64,000 nt of DNA from Miltoncostaea sp050249835 (GCA_050249835.1 JBFWPT010000002.1:1-64000); one strand, 5' to 3'; numbered from the stretch's first letter, positions 1-8,180 are shown. Numbers and translations: made by a program. The notes: a model not told the origin generated them from the letters alone.

Positions 1-188
1 CCCTGGGCGTCATCTCCCGGGCCGTGCCCCAGATGAACGTGTTCATCGTGGGCATCCCGCTCAAGATCATCGTCGCCCTCGCCGGCAGCGCCATCCTGCT
101 GCCCGCCTTCATCGCCCTCATGAACGGCCTGACGGGCCGGATGTTCGGTGACCTCTCGGCGATCATGCGCGCCGCCGGGGGCGGCTAG
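1..188 (+). CDS. fliR: Flagellar export protein FliR, C-terminal fragment
   Basis: This is the 3' end of a gene entering from the left edge; codons start at base 3 and the TAG is at 186-188. The 61 visible residues contain VPQMNVFIVGIPLKI, the conserved C-terminal motif of FliR/EscT-type export apparatus proteins, followed by a hydrophobic helix and a polar tail. FliR is an integral membrane component of the flagellar type III export gate. In most flagellar operons fliR is followed directly by flhB; here flhB starts 16 kb further on, so the operon has been split. Identification is good, although only the tail is visible. Confidence 0.85.
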   Translation, partial: LGVISRAVPQMNVFIVGIPLKIIVALAGSAILLPAFIALMNGLTGRMFGDLSAIMRAAGGG

Positions 189-245
189 CGCCGGAAAGGG
201 TCGCGGCCGGCGAGGGCGAGGGCAGCCCGCGCCGGCCGCGCGTGG

Positions 246-303
246 CACCGTCGCGGGCCCTGCCGATGGCGCGCGACGGTGTCCTGGTGGGCCGGGGCCC
301 ACC
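246..303. terminator. Two tandem hairpins between fliR and a convergent gene
   Basis: Arms 246-255 and 272-281 are perfect 10-bp complements (CACCGTCGCG/CGCGACGGTG). A second stem of 7 bp with a 4-base loop follows at 286-303. There is no T tract, as is common in high-GC actinobacteria. They lie between convergent genes, so a bidirectional terminator is the simplest reading. Confidence 0.6.
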
Positions 304-336
304 ATGGGCGGCCGTGACCGGCCGCAGGCGTGCCGC

Positions 337-1068
337 TCAGCCGGCTCCCCGGTCGAGCAGCTCGTGGTGGTCGATGACCAGGTCGCGCATCGTCGAGCCG
401 GAGCCCGTGAGCGACACGACCCGGCGCCGCGCGGGGACCAGCACGCCCCAGCGCTCGGCCCAGGCGTCGCGGCAGGTGTCCACCGACAGCAGCGTCCCGG
501 TCGATTCGTCCTGCACCGTCACCGTGAAGTGCGTTGCGACGGCGGCGCCGTCCGGCGCGACCACGTTGTCCTGCACGAGCACCGTCATGCGGCCGGCCGG
601 CGTCGTGCGGCCCGCGCGGGTGACGTGCCCGTTCTCGATCCAGTAGGTCGAGAGCGCGTCGTCGTCGAGGTGGACGACGGCGCCGAGCGGGCCCTCCTGG
701 CCCTCCGGCATGTCCTTGTCGAAACGGCCGTCGGCGTCCGCGTAGGGGCGGTGCCAGCGGTCGCCGGTCATGGCGTCGAGTTGCCCCAGCAGCCAGGCGT
801 GCGAGCGCTCGTCGGTGTCCATGTCCACGTGCGGTGGCCGGCTGGGGCAGAGGGTCGCGCGCCCCACCCGCACGCCCCGCTCGTCGCTCAGGCGCAGCCG
901 GGCGCGGAAGCCCGGGAAGCCCGCCGGGTAGCGGTGGACGTTGAGGTGCGCCTCGCGCACGAGCGCGTCGGCCTCGTCTCGGCGGAGCAGATCGGCGACT
1001 GCCACTGTCAGGACCTCCCCGTCGCGGTGGACGAGGGGCACCTTGCCGCACGCGGCGCCCGGATGCAA
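337..1068 (-). CDS. Conserved hypothetical protein (243 aa)
   Basis: The start is a TTG at 1066-1068; no ATG or GTG near it gives a longer sensible product. The protein has no signal peptide or membrane segment. It is rich in D, H and W and looks like a soluble beta-rich enzyme or binding protein; the motif LDAMTGDRWHRPYADADGRF sits about one third in, and the C-terminus ends in RDLVIDHHELLDRG. I do not recognise the family. It is transcribed toward fliR and separated from it by tandem hairpins, so it is not part of the flagellar operon. Confidence 0.55.
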   Translation of the reverse strand: MHPGAACGKVPLVHRDGEVLTVAVADLLRRDEADALVREAHLNVHRYPAGFPGFRARLRLSDERGVRVGRATLCPSRPPHVDMDTDERSHAWLLGQLDAMTGDRWHRPYADADGRFDKDMPEGQEGPLGAVVHLDDDALSTYWIENGHVTRAGRTTPAGRMTVLVQDNVVAPDGAAVATHFTVTVQDESTGTLLSVDTCRDAWAERWGVLVPARRRVVSLTGSGSTMRDLVIDHHELLDRGAG

Positions 1069-1137
1069 GGGGCGCCGATCAAGAAGGATTAGGTCAACCG
1101 AACTTGTTGCGCCGGGCCCTGCGGGGCGACCGGCACC

Positions 1138-1839
1138 TTACCGGGGGGAGGCGCCCGCCTCGCGGCGGACCCGCAGGCCGTCGACGATCAGCGTCAGGCC
1201 GGGGTCCTCGAGCGTGTCGGGCGGGCGCGTCCACAACGAGCGCACCAGCGTGCCGACGATGGGCCGCTCGTCCCCGAGCCGCTCGATCTCCTCCTCCGTG
1301 AGGGGGTGCCGCAGCGTCGTGACGGCCACGGTCAGCAGCTCGGACGAGAGGACGTAGCGCGTGACGATGCGGACCGCCTCCGCCGACTCGTCGGGGGTGA
1401 AGCCGCCGCGCACCAGGCTCGCGAGCACCGGCTCGTAGAACGCCGCCGCCGCCGCGTAGGCGCGGTCCACGTCGGTGGCGAACAACGCGAGTGCGTGGGG
1501 GTGGCGCCGGCAGGTGGCGCGGAAGGCGGTGGCCATCGCGACCAGCGCGGCGTCCCAGGGCTCGTCGGCCGGCGCCGCCGGGCGCATCCGGGCGAGCTCC
1601 TCGAAGATGAGGTCCCGGACGCCCTCCACCACCGCCTGCTTGTTCGGCAGATGGCGGTAGAGGGACATCGCCTGGACGCCCAGGTCGGCCCCCAGCCGGC
1701 GCATCGACAGCTCGGACAGGCCGTGCTCGTCGACGATCCGGAGCGCCGCCGTCAGGATGCGGCGCCGGTCGAGGGGCTCGCGGCGCCGCGGCGTGGTGGC
1801 CGCGGCGCCGTCCTGCGGTGCGGGATCCGCCGCGCTCAC
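1138..1839 (-). CDS. TetR/AcrR family transcriptional regulator
   Basis: The 233-aa product has an N-terminal helix-turn-helix (about residues 25-70, with LSMRRLGADLGVQAMSLYRH) and a C-terminal all-helical ligand domain of the TetR_C type. The GTG start at 1837-1839 overlaps the stop of the upstream gene by 4 bp (GTGA), so the two are translationally coupled and co-transcribed. The divergent crotonase gene and the coupled 450-aa gene are the likely targets; the 143-bp divergent promoter region carries TGTAAG direct repeats that could be its operator. The ligand is unknown, possibly an acyl-CoA given the neighbours. Confidence 0.85.
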   Translation of the reverse strand: MSAADPAPQDGAAATTPRRREPLDRRRILTAALRIVDEHGLSELSMRRLGADLGVQAMSLYRHLPNKQAVVEGVRDLIFEELARMRPAAPADEPWDAALVAMATAFRATCRRHPHALALFATDVDRAYAAAAAFYEPVLASLVRGGFTPDESAEAVRIVTRYVLSSELLTVAVTTLRHPLTEEEIERLGDERPIVGTLVRSLWTRPPDTLEDPGLTLIVDGLRVRREAGASPR

Positions 1840-3188
1840 CGATCCCCTGCGCGCGGCGGGCGGCCGTCCTCGCCGGCCAGCTCGGGGTGCCACCGCTCGA
1901 AGTGGTGGTGGTGCTGCGGGGTCACCGCGCCCGGCGGGTAGTACTGCTCGTAGAAGTCCTCGTCCACGTGCTGCGCCTGGCAGGTGAGCCGCTGGTACAT
2001 CGGGTCGAGGTAGGCCGGGAAGCGGCCGTACGTGTCGTGCACGTAGTTGCAGTAGTCCTTGACGATCTGGATCGTCTCGGCGTCCGGCCGGCGGATCTGC
2101 GACACGACCTTGTCGGGCTCGAGGTACGACTTCGGCTTGTCCGGCTCGTACTGGCTCCACTTGCGCTCGAGGAAGCCGTCCACGGCCTCGCTCATGGTCG
2201 CGTAGTACGGCGGCGTGAAGGCCTCGAACACGCCGTCGCGGCCGACCGGGACCGAGGGGCCGCGCTTGGCGTCCGCGAAGCGGAAGCCGAGGCCCGGGAC
2301 GTCCATGCCGCCGAGGGCGAAGCGGGCGATGTAGCCGGTGTAGGTCCAGCCGCCCAGGCCCATCGCCTGCAGCGCGAGGTTGATGTTCTGGCAGATGAAC
2401 GCCTGCTCGACGACCTGCATCGACAGGACGCGCTGCTCCAGCTCCACGATGCCCATCTGGCGCTGCCCGTCGAGGCGGCCGGAGTCGACCCACTTCTGGA
2501 GGCCGCACGGGGTGTAGCCGTTCGTCTCGTCCACGAGGGTGAAGCGGTACTCGGGCGAGAAGTAGATGAAGAGCAGGTTGATGTACTCGAGCGTCATGTT
2601 CGAGACGGGCAGGAACAGCGTCGTGCCGGGCTTGTTCGCGTTCCAGTGGTTGAAGACGAACAGGCCGGGGAGGCCGGTCGGCATCTCGGCGCGGCCGTCC
2701 GACAGGCGCACCTTGGCGCGGTCGGCGAGCTTGACGATCCAGTCGACCTGGTGGTCGATGGACTTGCCCTGCAGGGTGGAGAGCTCGCCCTCCTCCGGCA
2801 TGAGGTTCCACATGTCGAGGAAGTAGGTGCCGGAGTCGTTCGTGAAGAAGAGCTCCGTGCCGTGGTTCGAGCAGGACGACGGCCAGGTGCGGGCGGTCCA
2901 CTGCACGAGCGCGTCGGCGCCCATCGACGGGTCGATGTCGCCGAGGTTGAGCCCGTTGAGACCGGTGCCGGCGACCAGCAGCAGCGCCTCCTCGAGCTCG
3001 GTGAGCGGCACCGCCTCGTAGGGGCTGTCGTACGCCAGGGTCCCCGGCATGCTCATCCCGAGGCCCATGCGCCTGCTCTTGCGGTCGAAGACCGACTGGA
3101 AGTAGGGGTACGCGAGCGCGTCGGTGAGCCCCGCGGGGGCCCCCTGCAGCAGCGCGTGCGGGTCGGGGGGTGTGGCGGACGTGGTCAT
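1836..3188 (-). CDS. Uncharacterised 450-aa protein, possibly nitroreductase-like
   Basis: A soluble protein of 450 residues with many aromatic residues. Two stretches loosely recall nitroreductase-fold enzymes: LTELEEALLLVAGTGLNG near residue 70 and a helix ending in NINLALQAMGLGGW near residue 280. The C-terminal part has a HHHHFERWHPE run that could bind metal. I cannot assign a family with confidence. It is the first gene of a reverse-strand operon with the TetR gene (4-bp overlap) and is divergent from a crotonase plus a flavin oxidase, which suggests a step in the same catabolic route. The start is an ATG at 3186-3188. Confidence 0.6.
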   Translation of the reverse strand: MTTSATPPDPHALLQGAPAGLTDALAYPYFQSVFDRKSRRMGLGMSMPGTLAYDSPYEAVPLTELEEALLLVAGTGLNGLNLGDIDPSMGADALVQWTARTWPSSCSNHGTELFFTNDSGTYFLDMWNLMPEEGELSTLQGKSIDHQVDWIVKLADRAKVRLSDGRAEMPTGLPGLFVFNHWNANKPGTTLFLPVSNMTLEYINLLFIYFSPEYRFTLVDETNGYTPCGLQKWVDSGRLDGQRQMGIVELEQRVLSMQVVEQAFICQNINLALQAMGLGGWTYTGYIARFALGGMDVPGLGFRFADAKRGPSVPVGRDGVFEAFTPPYYATMSEAVDGFLERKWSQYEPDKPKSYLEPDKVVSQIRRPDAETIQIVKDYCNYVHDTYGRFPAYLDPMYQRLTCQAQHVDEDFYEQYYPPGAVTPQHHHHFERWHPELAGEDGRPPRAGDR

Positions 3189-3231
3189 GGGCTGCCGGAG
3201 CCTCCGGGTCGGGAGCGGGTGGTGACCGGAA

Positions 3232-3269
3232 GAGTAACGCTTGTAAGTCCGGTCTACACCTGTAAGCTA
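3232..3269. promoter_or_regulatory. Divergent promoter/operator region with TGTAAG repeats
   Basis: TGTAAG occurs at 3242-3247 and 3261-3266, exactly 19 bp apart. TACTCT on the reverse strand (3232-3237) and TAAGCT on the forward strand (3264-3269) fit -10 hexamers for the two divergent units. The repeats are the best candidate binding site for the adjacent TetR protein. This is inferred from position and symmetry only. Confidence 0.4.
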
Positions 3270-3331
3270 CGCGCCGCCCGACGGCCCTGTCAACGGTGGG
3301 CCGCCCTCATCCCGCACATAGGAGGCCGGCA

Positions 3332-4144
3332 GTGCCCGACAGCTTCGAGGACATCCTCTACGAGGTCGCCGGCGGCCGGGCGACGATCACCATCAACCGC
3401 CCCGACCGCCTGAACGCCTTCCGCGTCCAGACCATCCGCGAACTCGCCACCGCCTTCGAGGCTGCGGCGGACGACGAGGCCGTCGGGGTGATCGTCTTCA
3501 CCGGCGCCGGCGAGCGCGCCTTCTGCGTCGGCGGCGACGTCCGCGACCCCACCCGCACCCTCGCCCAGAAAAGGGGCCTCCACCACCTGCATGACCGGCT
3601 GGGGCTGGCGATCCGCAACAACGGCAAACCGATCATCGTCAAGGTCCGCGGCTACTGCATCGGCGGCGGCAACGAACTCAACGTCCTGTGTGACCTGACG
3701 ATCACCGGCGAGTCCGGCCGGTTCGGCCAGGCCGGCCCCAAGATCGGCTCGGCACCCTTGTGGTGGGGCTGCCAGCTCCTGCCCGCTGTGGTGGGGGAGA
3801 AGAAGGCGCGGGAGATCCTCTACCTCACCCGCCAGTACACCGCCCAGGAGGCCCTGGAGATGGGGCTGGTCAACAAGGTCGTCCCCGACGACCAGCTCGA
3901 CGCCGAAGTGGACGCCTGGTGCGACCAGATCCTCCGCCGCAGCCCCCAGGGGCTGCGGCTGGCGAAGATCGCCTTGAACGCCCAGACCGACGCCCTCTAC
4001 AGCGCCGTCCAACACGGCCTCGAACTCGTCGCCCTCAACCACGTCCACGGTGTCGAGCCGGCGGAGGGGATCGCCAGCTTCCAGGAGAAGCGACCCGCCG
4101 ACTGGCGCAAGTTCCGCGACGGCCAAGGCCCCGAGCCCGGCTGA
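3332..4144 (+). CDS. Crotonase-superfamily enzyme, MenB/BadI-like
   Basis: The 270-aa protein starts at GTG 3332, seven bases after AGGAGG at 3320-3325. It has the crotonase fold: INRPDRLNAF near residue 22, the first oxyanion loop around GERAFCVGGD (about residues 62-71) and the second around GYCIGGGNEL (about residue 108). The C-terminal half (VGEKKAREILYLTRQYTAQEALEMGLVN in two stretches, then ending EKRPADWRKF) is much closer to MenB (DHNA-CoA synthase) and BadI (2-ketocyclohexanecarboxyl-CoA hydrolase) than to ordinary enoyl-CoA hydratases. However the S-x-D-x-GYG segment typical of both is replaced by SAPLWWGC, so the substrate probably differs. It overlaps the next gene by one base. 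Confidence 0.8.
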   Translation: MPDSFEDILYEVAGGRATITINRPDRLNAFRVQTIRELATAFEAAADDEAVGVIVFTGAGERAFCVGGDVRDPTRTLAQKRGLHHLHDRLGLAIRNNGKPIIVKVRGYCIGGGNELNVLCDLTITGESGRFGQAGPKIGSAPLWWGCQLLPAVVGEKKAREILYLTRQYTAQEALEMGLVNKVVPDDQLDAEVDAWCDQILRRSPQGLRLAKIALNAQTDALYSAVQHGLELVALNHVHGVEPAEGIASFQEKRPADWRKFRDGQGPEPG

Positions 4145-5514
4145 TGGACCCCGTCGTCGCGGCGCTGCGGGGGGCCCTGCCCCCCGGCGCCGTGCTCACG
4201 GACCCGGAGGCCACCGACCGCTACCGCCGCGACCACGCCGCCCTCGTCGAGGGCGGCGTGCCGCGCGCGGTGGCCCGGCCGCCGGACACGGCCGGGGTGC
4301 AGGCGGTCATGCGGATCGCGGCGGCCCACGGCGTGCCGGTGGTGCCGCGCGGCGCCGGCAGCGGCCTCTCCGGCGGGGCGGCCGCCCTGGAGGGCGGCAT
4401 CGTGCTCTCCACCGAGGCGATGACGCGGATCATCGCGATCGACCCCTCCGACATGGTCGCCCGCGTCGAGGCCGGGGTCATCACGGGCGACCTCGCCGCC
4501 GAGGCCGAGCGGCAGGGCCTCTGGTACGCCCCCGACCCTGCGTCCAAGGCGTTCTCGACCATCGGCGGCAACATCGCGACGAACGCCGGCGGCCTCTGCT
4601 GCGTGAAGTACGGGGTCACCCGGGAGAGCGTCCTCGCGCTCACGGTCGTCCTCGCCGACGGGCGCAGGGTCGACCTGGGCGGATCCACCATCAAGCGCGT
4701 CGCGGGCCTCGACCTGCTCTCCCTGGTGGTGGGGTCGGAGGGGACGCTCGGGGTCGTGACCGAGGCGACCCTGCGCCTGCGCCCCCGGCCGTCGGAGCCC
4801 CTGACCGCGGCGGCCTACTTCCCCGACCTGGCCTCGGCGGGCCGGGCCGTGGAGGCGATCGCCCGCGCCCCGATCGCGCCCTCGCTCGTCGAGCTCATCG
4901 ACCGCGCGACGCTCGCCGCCGTGGAGGACTGGCGCCGCCTGGACCTGGACCTGGAGGCCGCCGCGCTGCTGCTGGTGCAGAGCGACATGCCCGGCGACGC
5001 GCGGCACCGGGAGGTGGGGATCGCGGCCCGGTGCTGCGAGGAGGCCGGCGCGACCCTGGTGGTGACGGCCGACGACGAGGCCGACAGTCGCATGCTGATG
5101 GAGGTGCGGCGCCTCTGCTTCCCCGCCCTGGAGCGCGCCGGGGCGACGCTGCTGGAGGACGTCGGCGTCCCCCGCGGCCGCGTCGCCGCCCTGCTGGAGC
5201 GCATCGAGGGCGTCGCCGCCGCCACCGGCGCGCGCATCGCGACCTTCGGCCACGCGGGCGACGGCAACATGCACCCGACGATCGTGTTCGACGCCGCCGA
5301 CCCGGCCGAGCGCGAGCGAGCCCTGCGCGCCGCGGGGCTCATCTTCGAGGCCGCCCTCGCCCTGGGCGGGACGATCTCCGGCGAGCACGGCGTCGGCGTC
5401 CTGAAGCGCCCGTGGCTGGAGGACGAGGTGGGCGCGGACGCCCGCGCCCTCGGGCTCGGCGTGAAGGCGGCCTTCGACCCGGCCGGCCTCCTCAACCCGG
5501 GGCGGGCGCTCTAG
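4144..5514 (+). CDS. FAD-linked oxidase, GlcD/D-lactate dehydrogenase type
   Basis: The 456-aa product carries an N-terminal PCMH-type FAD-binding domain (PRGAGSGLSGGA near residue 65, then TIGGNIATNAGGLCCVKYG near residue 140) and a C-terminal FAD-oxidase C domain with GHAGDGNMHP and the terminal signature ISGEHGVGVLKRPW. This is the family of glycolate oxidase subunit GlcD and D-2-hydroxyacid dehydrogenases. No GlcE or GlcF partner lies nearby, so it may act as a single-subunit 2-hydroxyacid dehydrogenase. ATG 4144 overlaps the TGA of the crotonase gene, which puts both in one operon under the divergent TetR promoter. Confidence 0.85.
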   Translation: MDPVVAALRGALPPGAVLTDPEATDRYRRDHAALVEGGVPRAVARPPDTAGVQAVMRIAAAHGVPVVPRGAGSGLSGGAAALEGGIVLSTEAMTRIIAIDPSDMVARVEAGVITGDLAAEAERQGLWYAPDPASKAFSTIGGNIATNAGGLCCVKYGVTRESVLALTVVLADGRRVDLGGSTIKRVAGLDLLSLVVGSEGTLGVVTEATLRLRPRPSEPLTAAAYFPDLASAGRAVEAIARAPIAPSLVELIDRATLAAVEDWRRLDLDLEAAALLLVQSDMPGDARHREVGIAARCCEEAGATLVVTADDEADSRMLMEVRRLCFPALERAGATLLEDVGVPRGRVAALLERIEGVAAATGARIATFGHAGDGNMHPTIVFDAADPAERERALRAAGLIFEAALALGGTISGEHGVGVLKRPWLEDEVGADARALGLGVKAAFDPAGLLNPGRAL

Positions 5515-6362
5515 GAGGGGTCCTCGATGCCGGCGAGCGCCTCGCGCGCCTGCCGGGCGGTCTCGGCGGCGGCCTCCGCCACGGCGCGGGCCTCCGCCTC
5601 GTGCGCGGAGGCCTCCTCGACCCGGGTACCGGCCGCGGCGGCGGCCTCCTCGGCCTCGCGCAGGGCGGTGCGCGCGGCGTCCCGGGCGGCCGTGGCCTCG
5701 GTGGTCGCGGCTTCCGCGGCGGCCAGGGTCTCGGCCGTCGCGCGCTCCTCGTCGCCCGCGGCGCGGACGAGGCGGCGGGCCTCGTCGAGGGCCTTCTGCC
5801 GCTCCCGGCGCGCGCGGGCCGCGGCCAGGTCGTCCGGCGGGGCGTCCTCGTCCGGGTCCGGTGCGGCCTTCCGCGGCGCGGGCGCCCTCCGCTGCGGTGC
5901 CGGGGCGGGCGCGGCGGCGAACAGGCCGTCCCCGCCGCCGGGGTCCGGGTCGGCGTTCAGGCGCCCCCGGCGCAGGTCCTCCCGGGTGGGCGCGGAGCGC
6001 GCCGCGGCGCGGACGGCCGCGCGCACGGCCGGGTCGGGGGAGAGGGCGGCCACCGCCTCCGCCTCGCGGTCGCCGGCCGCGCGGAGGGCCTCGGCGCCGC
6101 CCTTGCCCGCGAGGAGCTCCTCCTGGGCCTCGGCGAGCGCCTCGGCCGCGACGATGGCGTCGGCCATCGCCCCCGGTCGCTCCCGCGCCAGCCGGTTGAG
6201 CTCGGCGGCGATGCGGGTGGGGCGGCGCAGGCCCTTGATCCGGTCGGCCTCCTCGCGCTCGCCCGCGGCGCGCAGCTCCTTCGCGAGCGCGTCGCGCGCG
6301 GCCGTGAACTCGCCCGGCGGGCCCCCGTAGAGGGCGTCGATCCGGCTGTCCAGATCGTCCAT
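5511..6362 (-). CDS. Alanine-rich coiled-coil protein of unknown function
   Basis: The 283-aa protein starts at ATG 6360-6362. The N-terminal 70 residues resemble an actinobacterial family I know only as hypothetical: LYGGPPGEFTAARDALAKEL followed by a RRPT segment and a helix. A Pro/Ala linker (about residues 150-185) then leads into a long Ala/Glu/Arg heptad-like helix likely to form a coiled coil. There is no signal peptide. Its TAG and the TAG of the convergent oxidase share the palindrome CTAG at 5511-5514. Confidence 0.6.
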   Translation of the reverse strand: MDDLDSRIDALYGGPPGEFTAARDALAKELRAAGEREEADRIKGLRRPTRIAAELNRLARERPGAMADAIVAAEALAEAQEELLAGKGGAEALRAAGDREAEAVAALSPDPAVRAAVRAAARSAPTREDLRRGRLNADPDPGGGDGLFAAAPAPAPQRRAPAPRKAAPDPDEDAPPDDLAAARARRERQKALDEARRLVRAAGDEERATAETLAAAEAATTEATAARDAARTALREAEEAAAAAGTRVEEASAHEAEARAVAEAAAETARQAREALAGIEDPS

Positions 6363-6438
6363 CGCCCCATGATGGCGGGTCGGGGGCACCTTGCGCCGGG
6401 ACTTGCTCCGGGTCCCCGGTCGACGATCAACTCTGGCG

Positions 6439-6597
6439 ATGACGATGACCGATCCACCGCGCTGCCCCACCTGCGGCCAGCCCGCGACGACCGGGCTCAC
6501 CGGCACGGGTCGCGACTGGGAGTGCGAGAACGAGGCGTGCCCCGAGTTCGGCCAGCCGATCCGGGCCGACGAGCCGCCCCCTCCCGGGGGCGCCTGA
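6439..6597 (+). CDS. Small zinc-ribbon protein (52 aa)
   Basis: From ATG 6439 (a second in-frame ATG is at 6445) the product has CPTCG near the N-terminus and CENEAC about 20 residues later, a four-cysteine zinc-ribbon arrangement with a proline-rich tail. It is divergent from the coiled-coil gene at 6362 and ends 2 bp before the stop of the reverse-strand secreted protein gene. Function unknown; such small ribbons often bind zinc or nucleic acid. The short length makes this a moderate call. Confidence 0.5.
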   Translation: MTMTDPPRCPTCGQPATTGLTGTGRDWECENEACPEFGQPIRADEPPPPGGA

Positions 6598-6599
6598 GC

Positions 6600-7538
6600 T
6601 CATCGGACGCACGGGGGGATCGGGTAGTTCTGGTAGCCCAGCGGGTCCCGTAGGTCCCCGCGCGCCAGGCGGCGACAACGGGCCGCTGAGAAGGCGGCCT
6701 CGGGGGCGATGACCCATGCCTTGTGGACGAAAAGGGTCTCCTTGCGACCGAACGCGACGTAGTAGCGCGCCTGGAAGAGCACGCGGCCGGCCTGGGTGAT
6801 GCGCAGCCAGTAGCGGGCGCCCCTGCGGAACCGGTGCTCCACCGCCACGATGTCCCCCCTGGCATGGCGCAACCGGGCCCCCGGGGCGAGGACGGCAGAC
6901 CCCGTCGGGTCACAGGGGTCGGCCACGGTCATCGTCGCCCCGGGCGAGGACGCCGACGGCGCGCGGCGCAGGTTGCGCTCGACCCTGAGCTCGGCGACGA
7001 CGGGGATGCGGCCGGTGGTCTCGGTGCACCGGAACAGGACTCCGGCCAGCGGCGCCAGGGACGTGAGCGCGCCCTTCCGCGGAACGCGGTCGAACCTGCC
7101 GATCTGCCGGATGGGGGCGTCGGCGTAGCCCCCGCGGGCCGTGAGCGCGTCGCCGGCCTCGACGTCCACGGTGAACGAGAAGGTCTGGGAGCAGCCCACC
7201 CGGTCGTCGTGGTACCGGGCCGTGAACACGGCCGGCCCCGGCGCCGCGACCGTCACCGTGGCGCCGAGGAGGTCGTTGGACGAGAAGGTCGTGCCCGGCG
7301 GGCCGGTGGTCTCCTCGACGATGGCCTCGCCGCCGTACTCGATGGTGAACGGCCGCCCGGCGACGAACCGCCCCGGCGACGCGAGGTGGCCCTTCACCGC
7401 GACGGCCGGCGGGGTGGGCGCCGCGCCGGGAGGGCACGGGGGGAACGGCGTCTGGGCCGCGGCGCCCCCGGCCAGCACCGCGCCGCCCGCCACGACGACG
7501 GTCAGCGCCAGCCCGATCCCGACGAGCCACGACCGCAT
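6600..7538 (-). CDS. Secreted protein of unknown function
   Basis: The 312-aa protein begins with MRSWLVGIGLALTVVVAGG, a typical Sec signal peptide with likely cleavage after GGAAAQ. The remainder is beta-rich and includes five or more cysteines spread through the protein (for example PPCPPG, VGCSQT, LFRCTE, ADPCDP, PPCVR), suggesting disulfides outside the cell. The C-terminal third has YWLRITQAGRVLFQARYY. I do not recognise the family. The ATG at 7536-7538 lacks a Shine-Dalgarno but has TAGGCT seven bases upstream (7546-7551 on this strand), a leaderless arrangement. Confidence 0.65.
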   Translation of the reverse strand: MRSWLVGIGLALTVVVAGGAVLAGGAAAQTPFPPCPPGAAPTPPAVAVKGHLASPGRFVAGRPFTIEYGGEAIVEETTGPPGTTFSSNDLLGATVTVAAPGPAVFTARYHDDRVGCSQTFSFTVDVEAGDALTARGGYADAPIRQIGRFDRVPRKGALTSLAPLAGVLFRCTETTGRIPVVAELRVERNLRRAPSASSPGATMTVADPCDPTGSAVLAPGARLRHARGDIVAVEHRFRRGARYWLRITQAGRVLFQARYYVAFGRKETLFVHKAWVIAPEAAFSAARCRRLARGDLRDPLGYQNYPIPPCVR

Positions 7539-7594
7539 CGGCGCCAGCCTAAGCGGGCGAGGGGGGCGGGCGCCACAGCCGGGGCACCGCCGGG

Positions 7595-7621
7595 TCAAGT
7601 GAGCGGCTGGACGTCCGATAT
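7595..7621 (+). promoter_or_regulatory. Sigma-28 (FliA)-type promoter of cheY
   Basis: TCAAGTGA at 7595-7602, an 11-base spacer, then TCCGATAT at 7614-7621 matches the FliA architecture TAAAGTTT-N11-GCCGATAA. The same elements with identical spacing occur upstream of cheA. Transcription would begin near 7629, about 30 bases before the cheY ATG. Confidence 0.6.
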
Positions 7622-7657
7622 CCCGAGTGTCGTCCCACGAGATCCCGGAGCCACCAG

Positions 7658-8017
7658 ATGCCGACCGTCCTGATCGCCGATGACGCCGCCTTCATGCGGA
7701 TGATGATCAAGAACATCCTCACCGACGGCGGGTACGAGATCGTCGGCGAGGCCGAGAACGGCGCGGTCGCGGTGCAGAAGTACCGCGAGCTGAAGCCGGA
7801 CCTGACCACCATGGACATCACGATGCCCGAGATGGACGGCCTGTCCGCGCTGAAGGAGATCCGCGGCGGCGACCCGGGCGCCCGCGTGGTGATGTGCTCG
7901 GCCATGGGCCAGCAGTCGATGGTGATCGAGTCGATCCAGGCCGGCGCGCGCGACTTCATCGTCAAGCCGTTCCAGCCGGACCGCGTGCTCGAGGCCGTCC
8001 AGAAGGCCCTCGCGTAA
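7658..8017 (+). CDS. cheY: Chemotaxis response regulator CheY
   Basis: A single-domain receiver of 119 residues. The acidic pocket D8/D9, phosphoacceptor D53 in TTMDITMPEMDG, the conserved T/S position (CSA around residue 85) and lysine in FIVKPF near residue 103 are all present. Phosphorylated by CheA, it would bind the flagellar motor switch. GGAG at 7647-7650 serves as ribosome-binding site. It is preceded by a FliA-type promoter and followed immediately by a 164-bp imperfect palindrome that separates it from cheB. Confidence 0.95.
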   Translation: MPTVLIADDAAFMRMMIKNILTDGGYEIVGEAENGAVAVQKYRELKPDLTTMDITMPEMDGLSALKEIRGGDPGARVVMCSAMGQQSMVIESIQAGARDFIVKPFQPDRVLEAVQKALA

Positions 8018-8180
8018 GTGCACCGTCCCGGGAGTCCCGTGGTGTTTCGCGGCTGCATCGCATCGCGAGGCGGCGTCCTCGACCTCGGCGATAGGACACC
8101 GCTATCGCCGAGGATCTGCGTCCTTGCCTCGCGGGCGATTCGCTCGCGAAACCCATACGGCACTCCCGCGACGGCGCACT
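8017..8180. repeat. 164-bp nested imperfect palindrome between cheY and cheB
   Basis: The outer arms 8017-8035 and 8162-8180 match at 17 of 19 positions. Inside them are paired segments GTTTCGCG (8044-8051)/CGCGAAAC (8145-8152) and GCGAGGC (8065-8071)/GCCTCGC (8126-8132). The core is a perfect 12-bp stem 8083-8094/8102-8113 with a 7-base loop. The structure fills almost the whole intergenic space, starting on the last base of the cheY stop. It could be a large RNA hairpin controlling cheY versus cheB levels or a small palindromic mobile repeat. Confidence 0.75.

Noticed and set aside
1840..2901. Long upstream extension of the TetR gene
   Set aside because: It is a shadow frame of the 450-aa gene, with Arg/Pro-rich composition; the GTGA overlap marks the true start.
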